Shown piece by piece: positions 11,661 through 21,615 of a stretch of DNA of 64,000 bases. The notes under the pieces were generated by a model, which saw only the letters and a program-made list of their open reading frames with translations, did not search any database and was not told the DNA's origin. The position numbers and the translations under genes were made by a program. The stretch is from Corinectria fuckeliana (lineage: Eukaryota; Ascomycota; Sordariomycetes; Hypocreales; Nectriaceae): the NCBI GenBank assembly GCA_019137255.1, contig WPDH01000137.1, positions 124,001 to 188,000 of the forward strand, written 5' to 3'. Positions within the stretch are counted from its first letter, which is position 1. Every line of letters begins with the position of its first letter.

Positions 11661-13390
11661 CTAGGGTATTAATTGCGATCGATAGGGCTTGCTATTCGCG
11701 TAACAATCGGTTTCCTGCTCATTGGGAAGTGTACCATTTAACATGTATGCCTTCCAATTCGGTCTGTGCAGTTGGACGGATCCCATCTTGAAGTATGTCC
11801 ATACCCATGATGAACAATCAGTCGCCCACTCTCGCCCATCTCTACGAGGAGTCTTCTTCCATTGCGCAACGGCGTGGCAGGATCGTACGTCGTGGCGATC
11901 AGCAGGACAGGTGTCTTGAGGGTGTGGTTCAGATCGCCACGATAGACTTCGGCTGGATTGGACCAGTACGCATTGAAGTGTCGGCAAGGCAGGCCTGTGG
12001 AGAACCGGGAATTGCCCGCGATCCAGCTCTGGGTTGTCATATTCTTCCAGAGTCGATCCCACCAGAGAAGCCCGTCTTCCGGTTGAGGTGCGTCGTAGGC
12101 ATCGGCACAGATAACGAGATATGGGAGCTCGTCAGGGGAGGGGTCACGATGTGGGGATAATAGCCCGGGGTCGGACTCCCATGAACGATCGAGGAAGGCT
12201 GCTGCAAGAGTGGCGTTCCCAGCCTCGAGCTCGTAGAGCATCTGTGCGGCATGTGGCCAGCTCTTTGGATCATACATGGTTGGATATAGAGAGCCCACGA
12301 GTCTCGAGTATGTGATGAGAGATGGGCCACTTGATTCCGTATACGCTGGGATCGGTCGTGTGATTAATGACTTGATGAGACTGTCGATACGCATCTCTAA
12401 CTGGGCGAGGGTAACTGGTTCGTCGCGATTTTGGGTCAGCTTTGCCAAGGCACAGCGACTGGGTCCGGCCGCGACACACTCGCCCAGGAATCCGTCACGC
12501 CAGATATCTGTCGTATTGTCAAGGGATGTCCAACCAAAGCCGCCTGGCAAGCGCTGGTCTTTGACATATTCAGCACCGTCGAGGATGAGACGGCCGACTT
12601 TGTCGGGAAACATATTAGCGTATGTCTGGCCGATGCCAGTACCGTAGCTGATTAGATATCCCGTTAGTTCGTCTTCGCCAAGGGCTTTTCGAATCTCTTC
12701 AAGGTCGCGTGCAACGGAAGCAGTGCTGATAAAGCGAGCGAAATCGCCCAGCCGCTCCCGGCAGGCATGGAGTATTGCATCATTCATGGAATCAGAGATT
12801 TCCAACTGATCCATCGGGGTTGACTCTTGACGGTACCTCGTTGTGAGAAGAGACCAGCGGTCCCGATACACATCATGGGGATAACATAACATGGCGGGAA
12901 GGGATATGTTGACACCCCGAGGATCCCATCCGAAAACGTCAAATTTCCCAAGGCTGAAGCGCCTTGTCACCTTTTCCGCGGCTTCCCACACATAGGAAGT
13001 CCCGCTCGCTCCGGGGCCGCCGGGCTCAAGAACGATGGTACGCTGGCTCTTGTGGCCGGCGTCATCGGAGGAACCCGCCCGAGCCAGGCCAGAAACTTGG
13101 AACTTGGTGGTGGCGAGCCGGACGACTCGAGTGTCGGAATTGTTGAGATGGTCCAACGGAAGATCCAAGTAGCCGCACAAATATATGCCACGGCCGGCGT
13201 ATGGGTCATGGCCTGTCGACTCTGCGCTCCGGTTGCCCCAACTCCAATGCGAGGGGTCCGGGTCAAAGAGAGACGCCCACGACTGTTGCGGATGGGGGTC
13301 ATCGAGAGGTTCGTCTTCCAAAAACGTCGAGACCAATTCGGCACCGATGATCCCTTTGCGACTGTTGTCCAGATCAGCATTGGCGAAGTT
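11661..13390 (-). pseudogene. Alpha/beta-hydrolase peptidase (S33, tripeptidyl-aminopeptidase-like), 5' truncated and 3' frameshifted
   Basis: A 532-codon open frame (13336-11738) covers an S33-type hydrolase. It has the oxyanion region LEPGGPGASGTSYVWEAAE, FDVFGWDPRG, the nucleophile elbow LISYGTGIGQTYANMFP, the acid in TTYDPATPL and the His in HHGYGHTS. The family normally starts with an N-terminal membrane or signal segment. Here no ATG lies in frame before about residue 150, and the frame closes at a TAG just upstream of 13385. The 3' end is also damaged. After NCTDRIG a one-base shift (around 11752-11757) moves the normal tail (KAYMLNGTLPNEQETDCYAN) into another frame, ending at 11661. 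The catalytic triad is intact, so inactivation appears recent. A spliced upstream exon cannot be fully excluded, but the DNA there belongs to an unrelated plus-strand gene. Confidence 0.75.
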
Positions 13391-14023
13391 CTTCGCCTAC
13401 TCGGTCGTCACGAGGCATCAGCTACGCACCTTGAGGAAGCAATCGCAGCGCGACGTGCAGAATTCGACATCTCTCACATGTTTAGGCTAGATGTCGAGAT
13501 TGCGCTTGCGGCTTCCTATCACTCGGCGGGCGGAAGCCAAGACGCAATGGTCATCATTGCGAGGCTGGAGGGAAAAGTAGACTTCCATGGCCTTTTCGAG
13601 AGGGCTTGTCAGGTCACACGCCTCAAAGCACTCCTGCTGGCCAAAGAAGGATCTACCAACGAGGCAATCCAACTTCTGCAGAATTTGCTAATACAGGCTG
13701 AGCAAGACCAACACAATCGGGGGTTGCTCTGGACCCGCCTGGATCTCGCAGACCTACTCAGGCAGAGAAATATTGAAGGAGACGAGGATCAAGCCAGCTC
13801 AATTTTCGACAACATAGAGAGAGACGCATCCGGTGACTACGAGCCCGGGTTCCCAGATGAGCCGGATCCGCCGCGACTACTGGCAGTGGCCGAGAATGTC
13901 CTGAGACTGGTTCAAGCTAGGAAGCTTGGCGAAGCCGGTGGTGAGCTTGAGACAGAGCGAGTCAATTGGGCCCGGCCAAGTGATCTATGGTTAGTCTTGG
14001 GCGGCACGGACTTTGCGATGTGA
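13376..14023 (+). pseudogene. C-terminal fragment of a TPR-like helical-repeat protein
   Basis: From about 13376 the plus strand encodes a helical, repeat-like protein: ISIGEVLRLLGRHEASATHL, AAYHS-type turns, QAEQDQHNRGLLWTRLDLAD and LAVAENVLRLVQARKLGEAG, ending at TGA 14021-14023. Leu/Ala spacing fits tetratricopeptide repeats. The frame stays open upstream, but there it is only the antisense of the hydrolase gene, so the true 5' part of this gene is missing. It meets the truncated hydrolase head-to-head, which points to a rearrangement breakpoint near 13370-13390. Confidence 0.55.
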
Positions 14024-14242
14024 TTTCTTTCCAGTTCCTATCAAATCTAGAACGTTTGATGGAAGGTCGCCGTCCCCGGCAAACTGAGTCAGGGGGCAAT
14101 TATAAACAGAGTCAATTTTCCGATGCTAAACAAATCCGTGCAATTGAACATCCTGTCACATGAAACCACGGCATCTTTAACACGGGAATTAAGTGTTCCC
14201 AGCGTTACTCAATACTCAAGTGTCTCAACACTCTAAACAACA

Positions 14243-14510
14243 ATGACTTCAACAAACTTATCCTCGCCGTGGTGGCAACCCTGGCTGTGTCGGGTATGTA
14301 TTGACGTCGGCCCTGGCAAGCCAAGTTCTTACTATGCATCAGTGTCCACGGAGACAGCGAAAGCGACAACCTCAGTACTGCGACCTCAGCCACTGGACCG
14401 GACTGCACGCTCATCGACCCGAAGCCGCAAGAGGCCATCTGCGGACAAAGATCCTTAGCCCAGGCTCTAAGATCCTCAGCCCCAGCTCAGCCCAGCTCTA
14501 GGATTCTTAG
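14243..14510 (+). pseudogene. Possible remnant of a small secreted protein
   Basis: In the frame one base off the ATG at 14243 there is a good signal-peptide core (NDFNKLILAVVATLAVS). Then comes a likely GTATGT..CAG intron and an exon with CTLIDPKPQEAICGQ. A single missing base after the ATG would explain the mismatch. The 3' end runs into a cttag-rich low-complexity stretch (14455-14560). No family is recognised. Confidence 0.3.
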
Positions 14511-14560
14511 CCTAAGCTTAGTGACAGCTCAGCTTAGAGTAGCGGGAGCTTAGCTCTAGA
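14455..14560. repeat. cttag/agctc-rich low-complexity stretch
   Basis: Repeated short words (agctcagcc, ttagcc, agcttag) resemble those at the start of the AT-rich island near 10880, suggesting a shared, less mutated repeat. Confidence 0.4.
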
Positions 14561-14639
14561 AACAGAAATGGCTTTTAGTGTGCTTGAGTTTCGTCTCTGA
14601 GTATGCTAGTATTAGCTAAGTATTGCCCGTGACTCCGGC

Positions 14640-15420
14640 ACCCGCAGTGCAGAAATTTAGTCCGATTTCAGTGATCGTTATTTGAGCCGAGCCTTCAACT
14701 CTTCTGCTGATTCTAAAATCATCAACTTTGACCCACCAAGCCGGTCCTTTTCAAATGACCAAGGTATTGCCGGGCTTCAGATCTCTGTGTGCAAAACAGC
14801 TCAGTGCATGAACTGCAGGTATTGCATTTTCCAGTCACAGCAATATGTAATGCGCACTACGCTGTTGCTAAGTGCTAAGTTGACCTAAATGCTGAATGTG
14901 ACAGCAGAGCCTCTGCCATTTTCAGGACAACCTGTCTTGCCTCGGGCTCGGGAAAGGGCTTTGTGAGGTGTCGCTATAGATCTCTATGCTTGTGATATTC
15001 CATGGCGATGAAGAGGCTGATGTCGTTCTCGAACCACCTGTAGGAACGCACAAAACAGTGCTCGAACCTCTCGAGGGAGAACTTGACGATGACCTCGAGC
15101 TCGCGGTGGAAGCTATATGCCGACTTGTGCGGGCGCTTGTGGATTTCCTTGACGGCTCGGAGTCTGGATATTTGACTACACTCTTCTAACCAGCCAGTTC
15201 CGGACGCACCATTCCCGATGAGCATATTTCCTTCCCAGGTTTCTCCCGTCTTCAACTGGCGCTGGTCAGACGAGGTTCCAACAGCAGTCCGGGTCTGCGT
15301 GGTCCGGGATGTAATGGGATCTCATGTCGCTTCAAACTTGAAACCGACGACGAGGTCCGAGACGCGTGACTTGAGGGTGTCTACTCTGGCGGCCACGGCG
15401 GCAGAAACTCTCAGCGCTCA
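14640..15420 (-). pseudogene. Protein kinase remnant, interrupted by an 86-bp repeat
   Basis: Kinase landmarks can be followed on the minus strand. The glycine loop is MLIGNGASGTGWLEEC, the lysine strand LRAVKEIHK, helix C RELEVIVKFS, and the hinge LFIAMEYHKHRDL, followed by a TAG where Gln would fit. After that come RHLTKPFPEPEARQ and VLKMAEALL. The 86-bp repeat at 14904-14819 then intrudes. Beyond it the catalytic loop FAHRDLKPGN, a stop, and KGPAWWVKVDDFRISRRVEG follow. The usual DFG is DFR here. Stops, the altered metal-binding motif and the insertion show the gene is dead. Its substrate cannot be told. Confidence 0.7.
14819..14904 (+). repeat. 86-bp dispersed repeat, copy A (MITE-like)
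   Basis: It starts near ggtattgcattttccagtc and ends near ctgaatgtgacag. It matches copies at 23418-23503 and 27930-28015 along its whole length. Here it sits inside the kinase remnant between codons for EAL and QFMH. The kinase frame can be rejoined by removing it, with a possible 3-bp CTG target duplication. Confidence 0.65.
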
Positions 15421-16310
15421 TTACCATGTAGGTGAGAGCGAGAGGCTTTCCAGCAGTGAGCAAATACAAGGCGGAGACGAGGCAGACTGCTGATCCAGAG
15501 TGAGGCTGAGCCGCGCAAACGAGGGGTGGCGCCTATTCCTACAGCTGATCATTCGCTGCATGCATCTACACGACATGTTGACGCAATCGTGCAGGCTCAG
15601 CTCCTATCATGATTCGAGAAAGAAGTCAGCATGCACAAGACGTCAAAGCGAATGTTGCAATGGGAAACCACGTTCTGACAACTCAACGCTCGCACGGCAC
15701 GGCACGGCACTATCGAATCTGCATGCACTACGTATGCTAGAATCGTTGCTTTTCAAGCAGATTACCAAAAATTGCATCCCTCTCTCACCAGTCACAAATT
15801 AGGCAGATTAAATGCCTATCTGGTGTCATCTAGGCGGTAGCTTGGCCCACACGCCGACGTTCACGAACGACAGCTTGCAAACGTCTTGTTGGTCCATCGG
15901 CCTGGACATAATGGTAGAATTTCAAACGGCTTAAGTTATTGCAAAAAGACCCTAGGACTAATCACGTGGTTAGACTTTCAACAGTTTCGAAGATGAAAGC
16001 GGATTTGATATCGTGCCATGGATATGCAAGCGAGGAATGTGGATGTCTTGGAACTCCCTAAACGGCCACGTAAAGCCCATCGAACGCGATCGCCAAGGTT
16101 TACAATCAGAAAGCGAGCCAATGAATCATGGGATTCACCGACGGAGGCGTAGTTCACACGGCGCTGTACATGGCTGCTGTCTCCACATGGGCGGAAAGGC
16201 GGAGGAACTCTATATACAGGACTCCGAGGGCGGTATTTATTTAAACTCAAGCTGATGATGACACTTGTCTCCTTCATTGTTAGATTTATTCCATCCATAA
16301 GTTGTTGAAG
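15421..16310. other. Intergenic, upstream of the M20 gene
   Basis: No coding sequence is recognised. The last few hundred bases are the likely promoter of the M20 gene, with a TATA-like run (tatttatttaa) near 16233. Confidence 0.4.
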
Positions 16311-17611
16311 ATGGCATCGTTACAGTCTGATCCCCTAGCTGGGGGATTGTCCACAACAAGCCTCCCCATTTCCGAAGTCACAGCTGCCATTGATGCATGC
16401 TCGCAGAAGTTGAGAGCTGTGAACAAGAAAATACACGACAATCCGGAGCTAGCATACAAAGAAGTCACCGCTCACGACACTATCACGGAGTTCCTGGAGG
16501 AGCAGGGCTACAGTGTCACTCGTCACGCATACGGCATCGACACATCCTTCGAGGCCGAGTTTGGTGCCGGAGGACGGCTGGTCATTTTCTGCGCAGAATA
16601 CGACGCGTTACCGGATATCGGCCATGCTTGCGGCCACAATCTGATTGCGACGTCGTCCCTCGCCGGATTTGTTGCGCTGGCCGAGACGGTAAGAAGGCTA
16701 GGCGTCAAGGGACGAGTTCGCATCCTGGGGACCCCAGCGGAGGAGGGCGGCGCAGGCAAAGTCAAGCTCTTGGAAGCCGGGGCTTTTAGTGGCGATGTTG
16801 CAGCAGCCATCATGATGCATCCGACTGCGGACCATCACTTCCCTCCAGGCTTCACTGCGTTGGCCGGCGTCAAGTTCGTTGCTAGCCTCAAGCTCCGGGT
16901 CGAGTTCCATGGGCACCCGGCACATGCTGGGGGCGAACCGTGGAAGGGTCTGAACGCTCTTGACGCGGCTGTGGCGGCTTATACGAGTATTTCGATGTTG
17001 AGGCAGCAATTGCGCCCCGATGAGCGCATCCATGGAGTTATCGAGGATGGAGGACGAGTGCCCAATGTCATTCCAGCGTACTCAAGGGTGAACTACTATA
17101 TCCGCAGTCCAACGCTCAAACGCGGCGAAGATCTACTTGCGCGCGTCAAGTCTTGCTTCGAGGCTGCAGCGGTGGCTACAGGTTGCACCTTGAACTACAT
17201 CTAGTTGAGTATCCCGCGACAGTTGTCCGGCCTCTGCTTACCTCCGCCAGCACTCCTACTTATATGGACCTCCGGATCAACAACACGCTGAGTCGAGAGT
17301 TCACCCAGGCCATGACCCTGATGGGCGGCAAGGTGATCCCTAGAAGCGAAGAGCCGTTCACCTTCTCCACCGACATGGGCAACGTCTCGTACGCCGTGCC
17401 AACATTCCACGGAGCATTTGGGATTCCGGCGCCAAAAGACGCGATGCCACACCAGCCTAGATTTGCTGAAGCTTCAGGAACGGATGATGCTCAAGACATG
17501 GCGATTTCTTGTGCAAAGGGGATGGCCTTGTTGGGGTGGAGGGTGCTGACTGATGATGAGGTTGCAGAAGGAGCTGTGAGAGATTTCAACGAAAAGGAGT
17601 TGTCTGACTGA
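16311..17611 (+). CDS. M20 family amidohydrolase / dipeptidase-like metallohydrolase
   Basis: Two exons, 16311-17203 and 17251-17611 (47-bp intron with a less common GTTGAG donor), encode 417 residues, a normal length. The metal centre is visible: FCAEYDALPDIGHACGHN near residues 95-112, and the general-base and metal Glu pair in GTPAEEGGAGKVKLLEAG. The dimerisation lid follows with VEFHGHPAHAGGEPWKGLNA, then MGNVSYAVPTFHGAFGIP and FAEASGTDDAQDMA near the end. There is no signal peptide, so a cytosolic enzyme hydrolysing an amide bond (acylated amino acid or dipeptide) is expected. The pattern is closest to the PM20D2/Xaa-Arg dipeptidase-like fungal group. It lies tail-to-tail with the first GARS paralog. 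Start: the first ATG in the conserved frame. Confidence 0.87.
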
Positions 17612-18722
17612 ACGCCCAGCACAGAAAGATCACTATCAAGAATTACATGGTATTAAGAAGAACAACTTAATACAGAGACAATTGCCAAATTCCAGTAAAC
17701 CTAGGGAACTGCAGTTGGCCGACTTGGGGATAAAGAAACAAGAAACACATCCACTGCAGCTAGCCACAAGGCACTCCGGCTGTCTCGAGCGTGCGTGCCA
17801 GTAAACACGTGGATAACGAATATATACCTACTGTACGTCTCAACTATGTATCGCTTTCATCCATGATCAATAGCCAATAGCTCCTAATGAATCTCAGCTC
17901 GCCTCTTTACCAGTTGTACTTAAAGCATTCGATCCCCGCTACGCTTGCCAGCCGCTCGAGCCGCTGCATAAATCTGCGTTACTGACCGCGTCCTAGGAAC
18001 GCAATATCCCGACGCCGTAATATCAATAGTTCATAATAGGTCTCAAATATTCTGGCAAGTAGGTCGGGACCTTTCAACGCAGGGCGTACCAGATAGGGAT
18101 TGTGCTAACAAAGATGGCGTATCTTGCGTAATTGTTAGGGATCTGAACTCCCCCGTCGAAGCTAATAGTTGCTATCTTTGGTACGATGGACATCATCCGG
18201 GGGTTAGAATTGGGAGGCGTGTAGGAGAAAATGCGGCCAAGGAAGTCCCAGCTTAAGAGGTTTACTAGCAAATACGCATTAAAACATTGCGTGGCTGGCC
18301 GTATCCCTGGGACAAATTGCAGTGTGCAAAGTAGCTTGAAAAGGAATGCTTGAGCCTCACACGACTGAAGATTATGAATAGGTAAAGTATAATGAACGGA
18401 TGACAAGCAAATTTCTTGGACTGACCTCAGGTTTCTTCCTATTGCTCAACAAATTCTACAGAGCATCCATCATCCCAGCCTTTTCCGTTGCCTCAAGAGC
18501 CCCACGCGCCCCCATACGCTCTCTGCTCGGCGGAACTCTCTATCTGCGCCAACGCAGCCCCCCTTCTATCAGAAACCCTCTATGATGGCTGTAACTCGGA
18601 ACCAGCACACTTTAGGACCAATAACTCAACGAGTCGCTGTAGCAAATTGAAAGCCTACGTCGGTTCCAATTTCGAGAAGACTGGGTTGCCAATATAGCAT
18701 TAGCATTAGACTTATGTTGGAG
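17612..18722. other. No gene recognised
   Basis: The 3' flanks of two convergent genes. A 110-codon minus-strand frame (18074-18406) has no recognisable similarity. Confidence 0.4.
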
Positions 18723-20189
18723 CTAGAAATCTTCACTTGACCGTATGTGTCTGGGATGCTGGAAGACGTACCTTTGCCCTATGTCCGTTCTACAATATTT
18801 CCCTTCGAAATTAACCCGACTTACGCCATCGTATGCTCCGTCAACGGCTTCCTTGAAGGAGCCAGAAACACAAACAGATGCCAAGACTCGGCCACCAGCG
18901 GTCTTGAAAGTGTCGTTCTCCCTTTTGGTAGCAGCGTGGAACAGTAAAACATCTGCAAGCAAGGTCTTGTTAGCTAATCACCGCCAAGTTCATGCGAGGA
19001 AGACGCTATCGATAACCTACTGTTAGGTAGCTCTGCGAACTCGATGCGGTGTCCAGTCTGGGGACATTTGGGATATCCGTTGGCCGCCATCACCACGGAA
19101 ACCGCGTTTTGGCGTTCGAACCCGAGGTGGACCGTCTGGAGCCTGCCATGTATGCACGCAAGCATGAGCTCGGCCAGATCCGAACCTGAGTCCATGAGAG
19201 GTAGCAGTGTTTGAGCCTCCGGGTCTCCGAACCGTGCATTGTACTCTATGAGCTTGGGACCGACTGAAGTTTGCATGAAACCAATACAAATAAAGCCGAC
19301 GAAAGGGGAACCTAGTAGTATTCAGAGACAGTGTCCGACGCCGCATGGCACACAAGGAGCATTTACCCTCATTTTTCAAGCCATCGATTGTGGGCTTCAG
19401 GATACTGGACTCGATTTGTTGAAGTTCCGAGTCGTCAAGTAGTCCAAGAGGTGCACAAACCCCCATACCGCCAGTATTGTCGCCTATGTTCCCATCCAAG
19501 ATGCGCTGTGCATCTTGTCCAGCGGGAAACAACTTCCACCCTTCTCCATCTGTCATCAGAGTCATGCTGATTTCTCGGCCAGTAAGGAATTCTTCGATCA
19601 CGATCTCGTCTCCAGCATTACCGAAAGCTCGGTCGATCATGATTTCTCTAACTGCTGTCACTGCTTCGTCTTTACTGTTAGCCAAGATCACCCCCTTGCC
19701 AGCTGCCAGCCCAGAAGCCTTGATGGCAAATTTTGTTTCGGAGTGTTTTTCGACAAACGCGATTGCATCGCTCGCCGACGAGAAGTTGCGATAAGCCGCA
19801 GTTGGAATTCCATGTCGAGTCATGAAGTCCTTGGCCCAGCACTTTGAGCCCTCGATTCGTGCAGCGTCTTTGAAAGGCCCAAAGACAGGAAAGCCTTCCT
19901 GGTGGAAGTAATCGGTAATACCGTTAACAAGGGGCTCATCAGGGCAGGGAACAACGAGGTTGACGTTGTTCAGTGTGGCGAAATGCAAAAGGGCTTGGAA
20001 ATCAAGAACGTCAATGCTTGGTTCGCAGTTTTGGATCTTTGCACACCCAGTCGAGGTTCCTCCATTACCAGGGGCGCAGAAGATCATTTCTACCGTCGGC
20101 GACTTGCTCAGGGCCCATGCGATGGCATGTTCTCTACCACCGCCGCCAACAAGAAGCACACGGAGCGCCGCCTTCTCACAATCGCCCAT
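18723..20189 (-). CDS. Stand-alone glycinamide ribonucleotide synthetase-like ATP-grasp ligase, paralog 1
   Basis: Three exons, 20189-19367, 19311-19021 and 18952-18723 (55- and 68-bp introns), encode 447 residues, the length of a bacterial-type PurD. Classical PurD joins glycine to phosphoribosylamine using ATP. Visible parts are the N-domain VLLVGGGGREHAIAWALS with APGNGGT (about 11-45), the ATP-grasp glycine loop IKASGLAAGKGVILA (156-170), EIVIEEFLTGREIS (195-208), DNTGGMG (237-243) and the metal-ligand motif KLIEYNARFGDPEAQ with E297/N299. One departure: the usual QDHKR is QDAQR here, in the region that contacts nucleotide or substrate. As I recall, the fungal housekeeping GARS is fused to AIR synthetase. 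No AIRS domain follows here, so a role outside de novo purine synthesis is likely but unproven. Confidence 0.88.
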
Positions 20190-20785
20190 GAGTGATTGTT
20201 TCCGTAGTTAGGGTAGAGACTGTAGTTTGTTTGAAGGACTCTAAGAGGGAAAATGTTTTAAGATGAAGGGGATGACTTGAGCTTTCTGCTCTGCTATGTT
20301 ATCCCAACGTACCAATATATGGGAATCGAAGGTTTCATGCCCTGAAATGAGGGATGGAGTATACTATCCATGTCCGCTTTGACTCATGTTCAGACGTGGT
20401 TAGGTCACTTGTCAAGGACTTTGTTGCCTGTTACTGCAACACAGACACAAATATGTCCAAGTTACGCAGTTGCTCGGCATTCTAGCTCACGACGTGATAA
20501 AAGGTTATCGGACCGACTTTTGACCATATGAACTGGTTTAAGATACTTTTTCACTCATAACACGTTGCAAACTGCGTGCCACCTTGTAACGTTTGTTATG
20601 TGACCGAGCTAACGCAACATGAAGGCTAGTTTGAGGTAAGACTCCTCGTAACTTATATAAGTTATTAGATCAGTGAATCAACAACTTGAGTACCCCGGTA
20701 CACACTTCAGCAATTTTTCGCATCAACTACGTGTGGTTTGAACTATAGCTCATACAAGTCCACCACACGTAACTCTATCATCAAC
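20190..20785. promoter_or_regulatory. Divergent intergenic region between GARS paralog 1 and the PLP gene remnant
   Basis: About 600 bp separate two divergent start codons, so both promoters must lie here. A TATA-like element (ttatataag) lies near 20652 on the plus strand. No specific operator can be named. Confidence 0.4.
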
Positions 20786-21493
20786 ATGTCGGGACTGTCA
20801 GCGTCACACATACTTGCCGCAAACACCAGGATACAACGCTACGTCATCAAAACACCATGCCTCATTTCTGAAGAACTTTCTCATGTCATGAAACAAGGAC
20901 AGAGGTCTCAAGACATCAGGGATTTCTTGAAATGCGAGCATCATCAGCTCACAGGGTCATTCAAGTATTTGGAATTTGACAAGCAGGTCAAAGACCCAGG
21001 GCACGGAGGGCTCGACGTTGTGATTGCTCCTTGTGGTGGTGGTAGTCTTCTCGCCGGCTGTGCGACCTGGCTCAGAGATGAACCAACTGAGGTCTGGGGT
21101 GCTGAGCCAGCCAACGGCGGGCCGTGTCTCCACGCAAGTTTGGAGGCTGGATGTTTGCTTCCACGGTAGGGATCAACGATGACGATTGCGGATGGCCAAC
21201 AAACCGACCTCAACCAGCAAACTTGGAGCATCTTGCCAGACACCCAGATGCTCCGGGGATCGATTCCAGTCTCGGAGGAAGCAATCACTGAGGCACTGGC
21301 ATGGTACGCCGACGTGTTTCAGGACGCGATTGAACCAAGCTCGGCGGTCGCGCTCGCGACTTGTGCTCTCTTTGTACAACATGGGACGAGCCTCAAGCGT
21401 CATTGTGGCACAGCGACAATCGGGGTAATACTCACAGGGAGAAACATCAGTGACAGCGGATTTGAGGAATTCTTACGAGGGCACAACACATGA
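20786..21493 (+). pseudogene. Threonine dehydratase / serine racemase-like PLP enzyme remnant
   Basis: The ATG at 20786 begins a fold-type II PLP enzyme: SASHILAANTRIQRYVIKTP, then FLKCEHHQLTGSFKY, the PLP-lysine motif. The frame then jumps straight to LEFDKQVKDPGHGGLDVVIA and PCGGGSLLAGCATWLR, the phosphate-binding glycine loop. About 120 residues between these blocks, normally including the SSGNHAQ-type substrate loop, are missing. A TAG at 21167-21169 interrupts the same frame before MTIADGQQTDLNQQTW and the usual C-terminus (VEPSSAV-like IEPSSAVALATCALF). The enzyme family deaminates or racemises Ser/Thr-like amino acids. The deletion and stop make this copy non-functional. It sits between two GARS paralogs and shares a promoter region with the first. 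Confidence 0.8.
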
Positions 21494-21615
21494 CAAGCGA
21501 GCCCAGGGTTCCTATCTCAAACCTATTTTCCTAGAGCCGAAGCCACCCCAATAGAAATGCTCACTCCTCCTTCAAACATTGCGACTGGTTCAGACTACAC
21601 AGAAGCCTGACCGGT

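Noticed and set aside
13052..13370. 5' part of the 323-codon plus frame joined to the TPR fragment
   Set aside because: This part is the antisense of the S33 hydrolase. Only the part after about 13376 looks like real TPR coding sequence.
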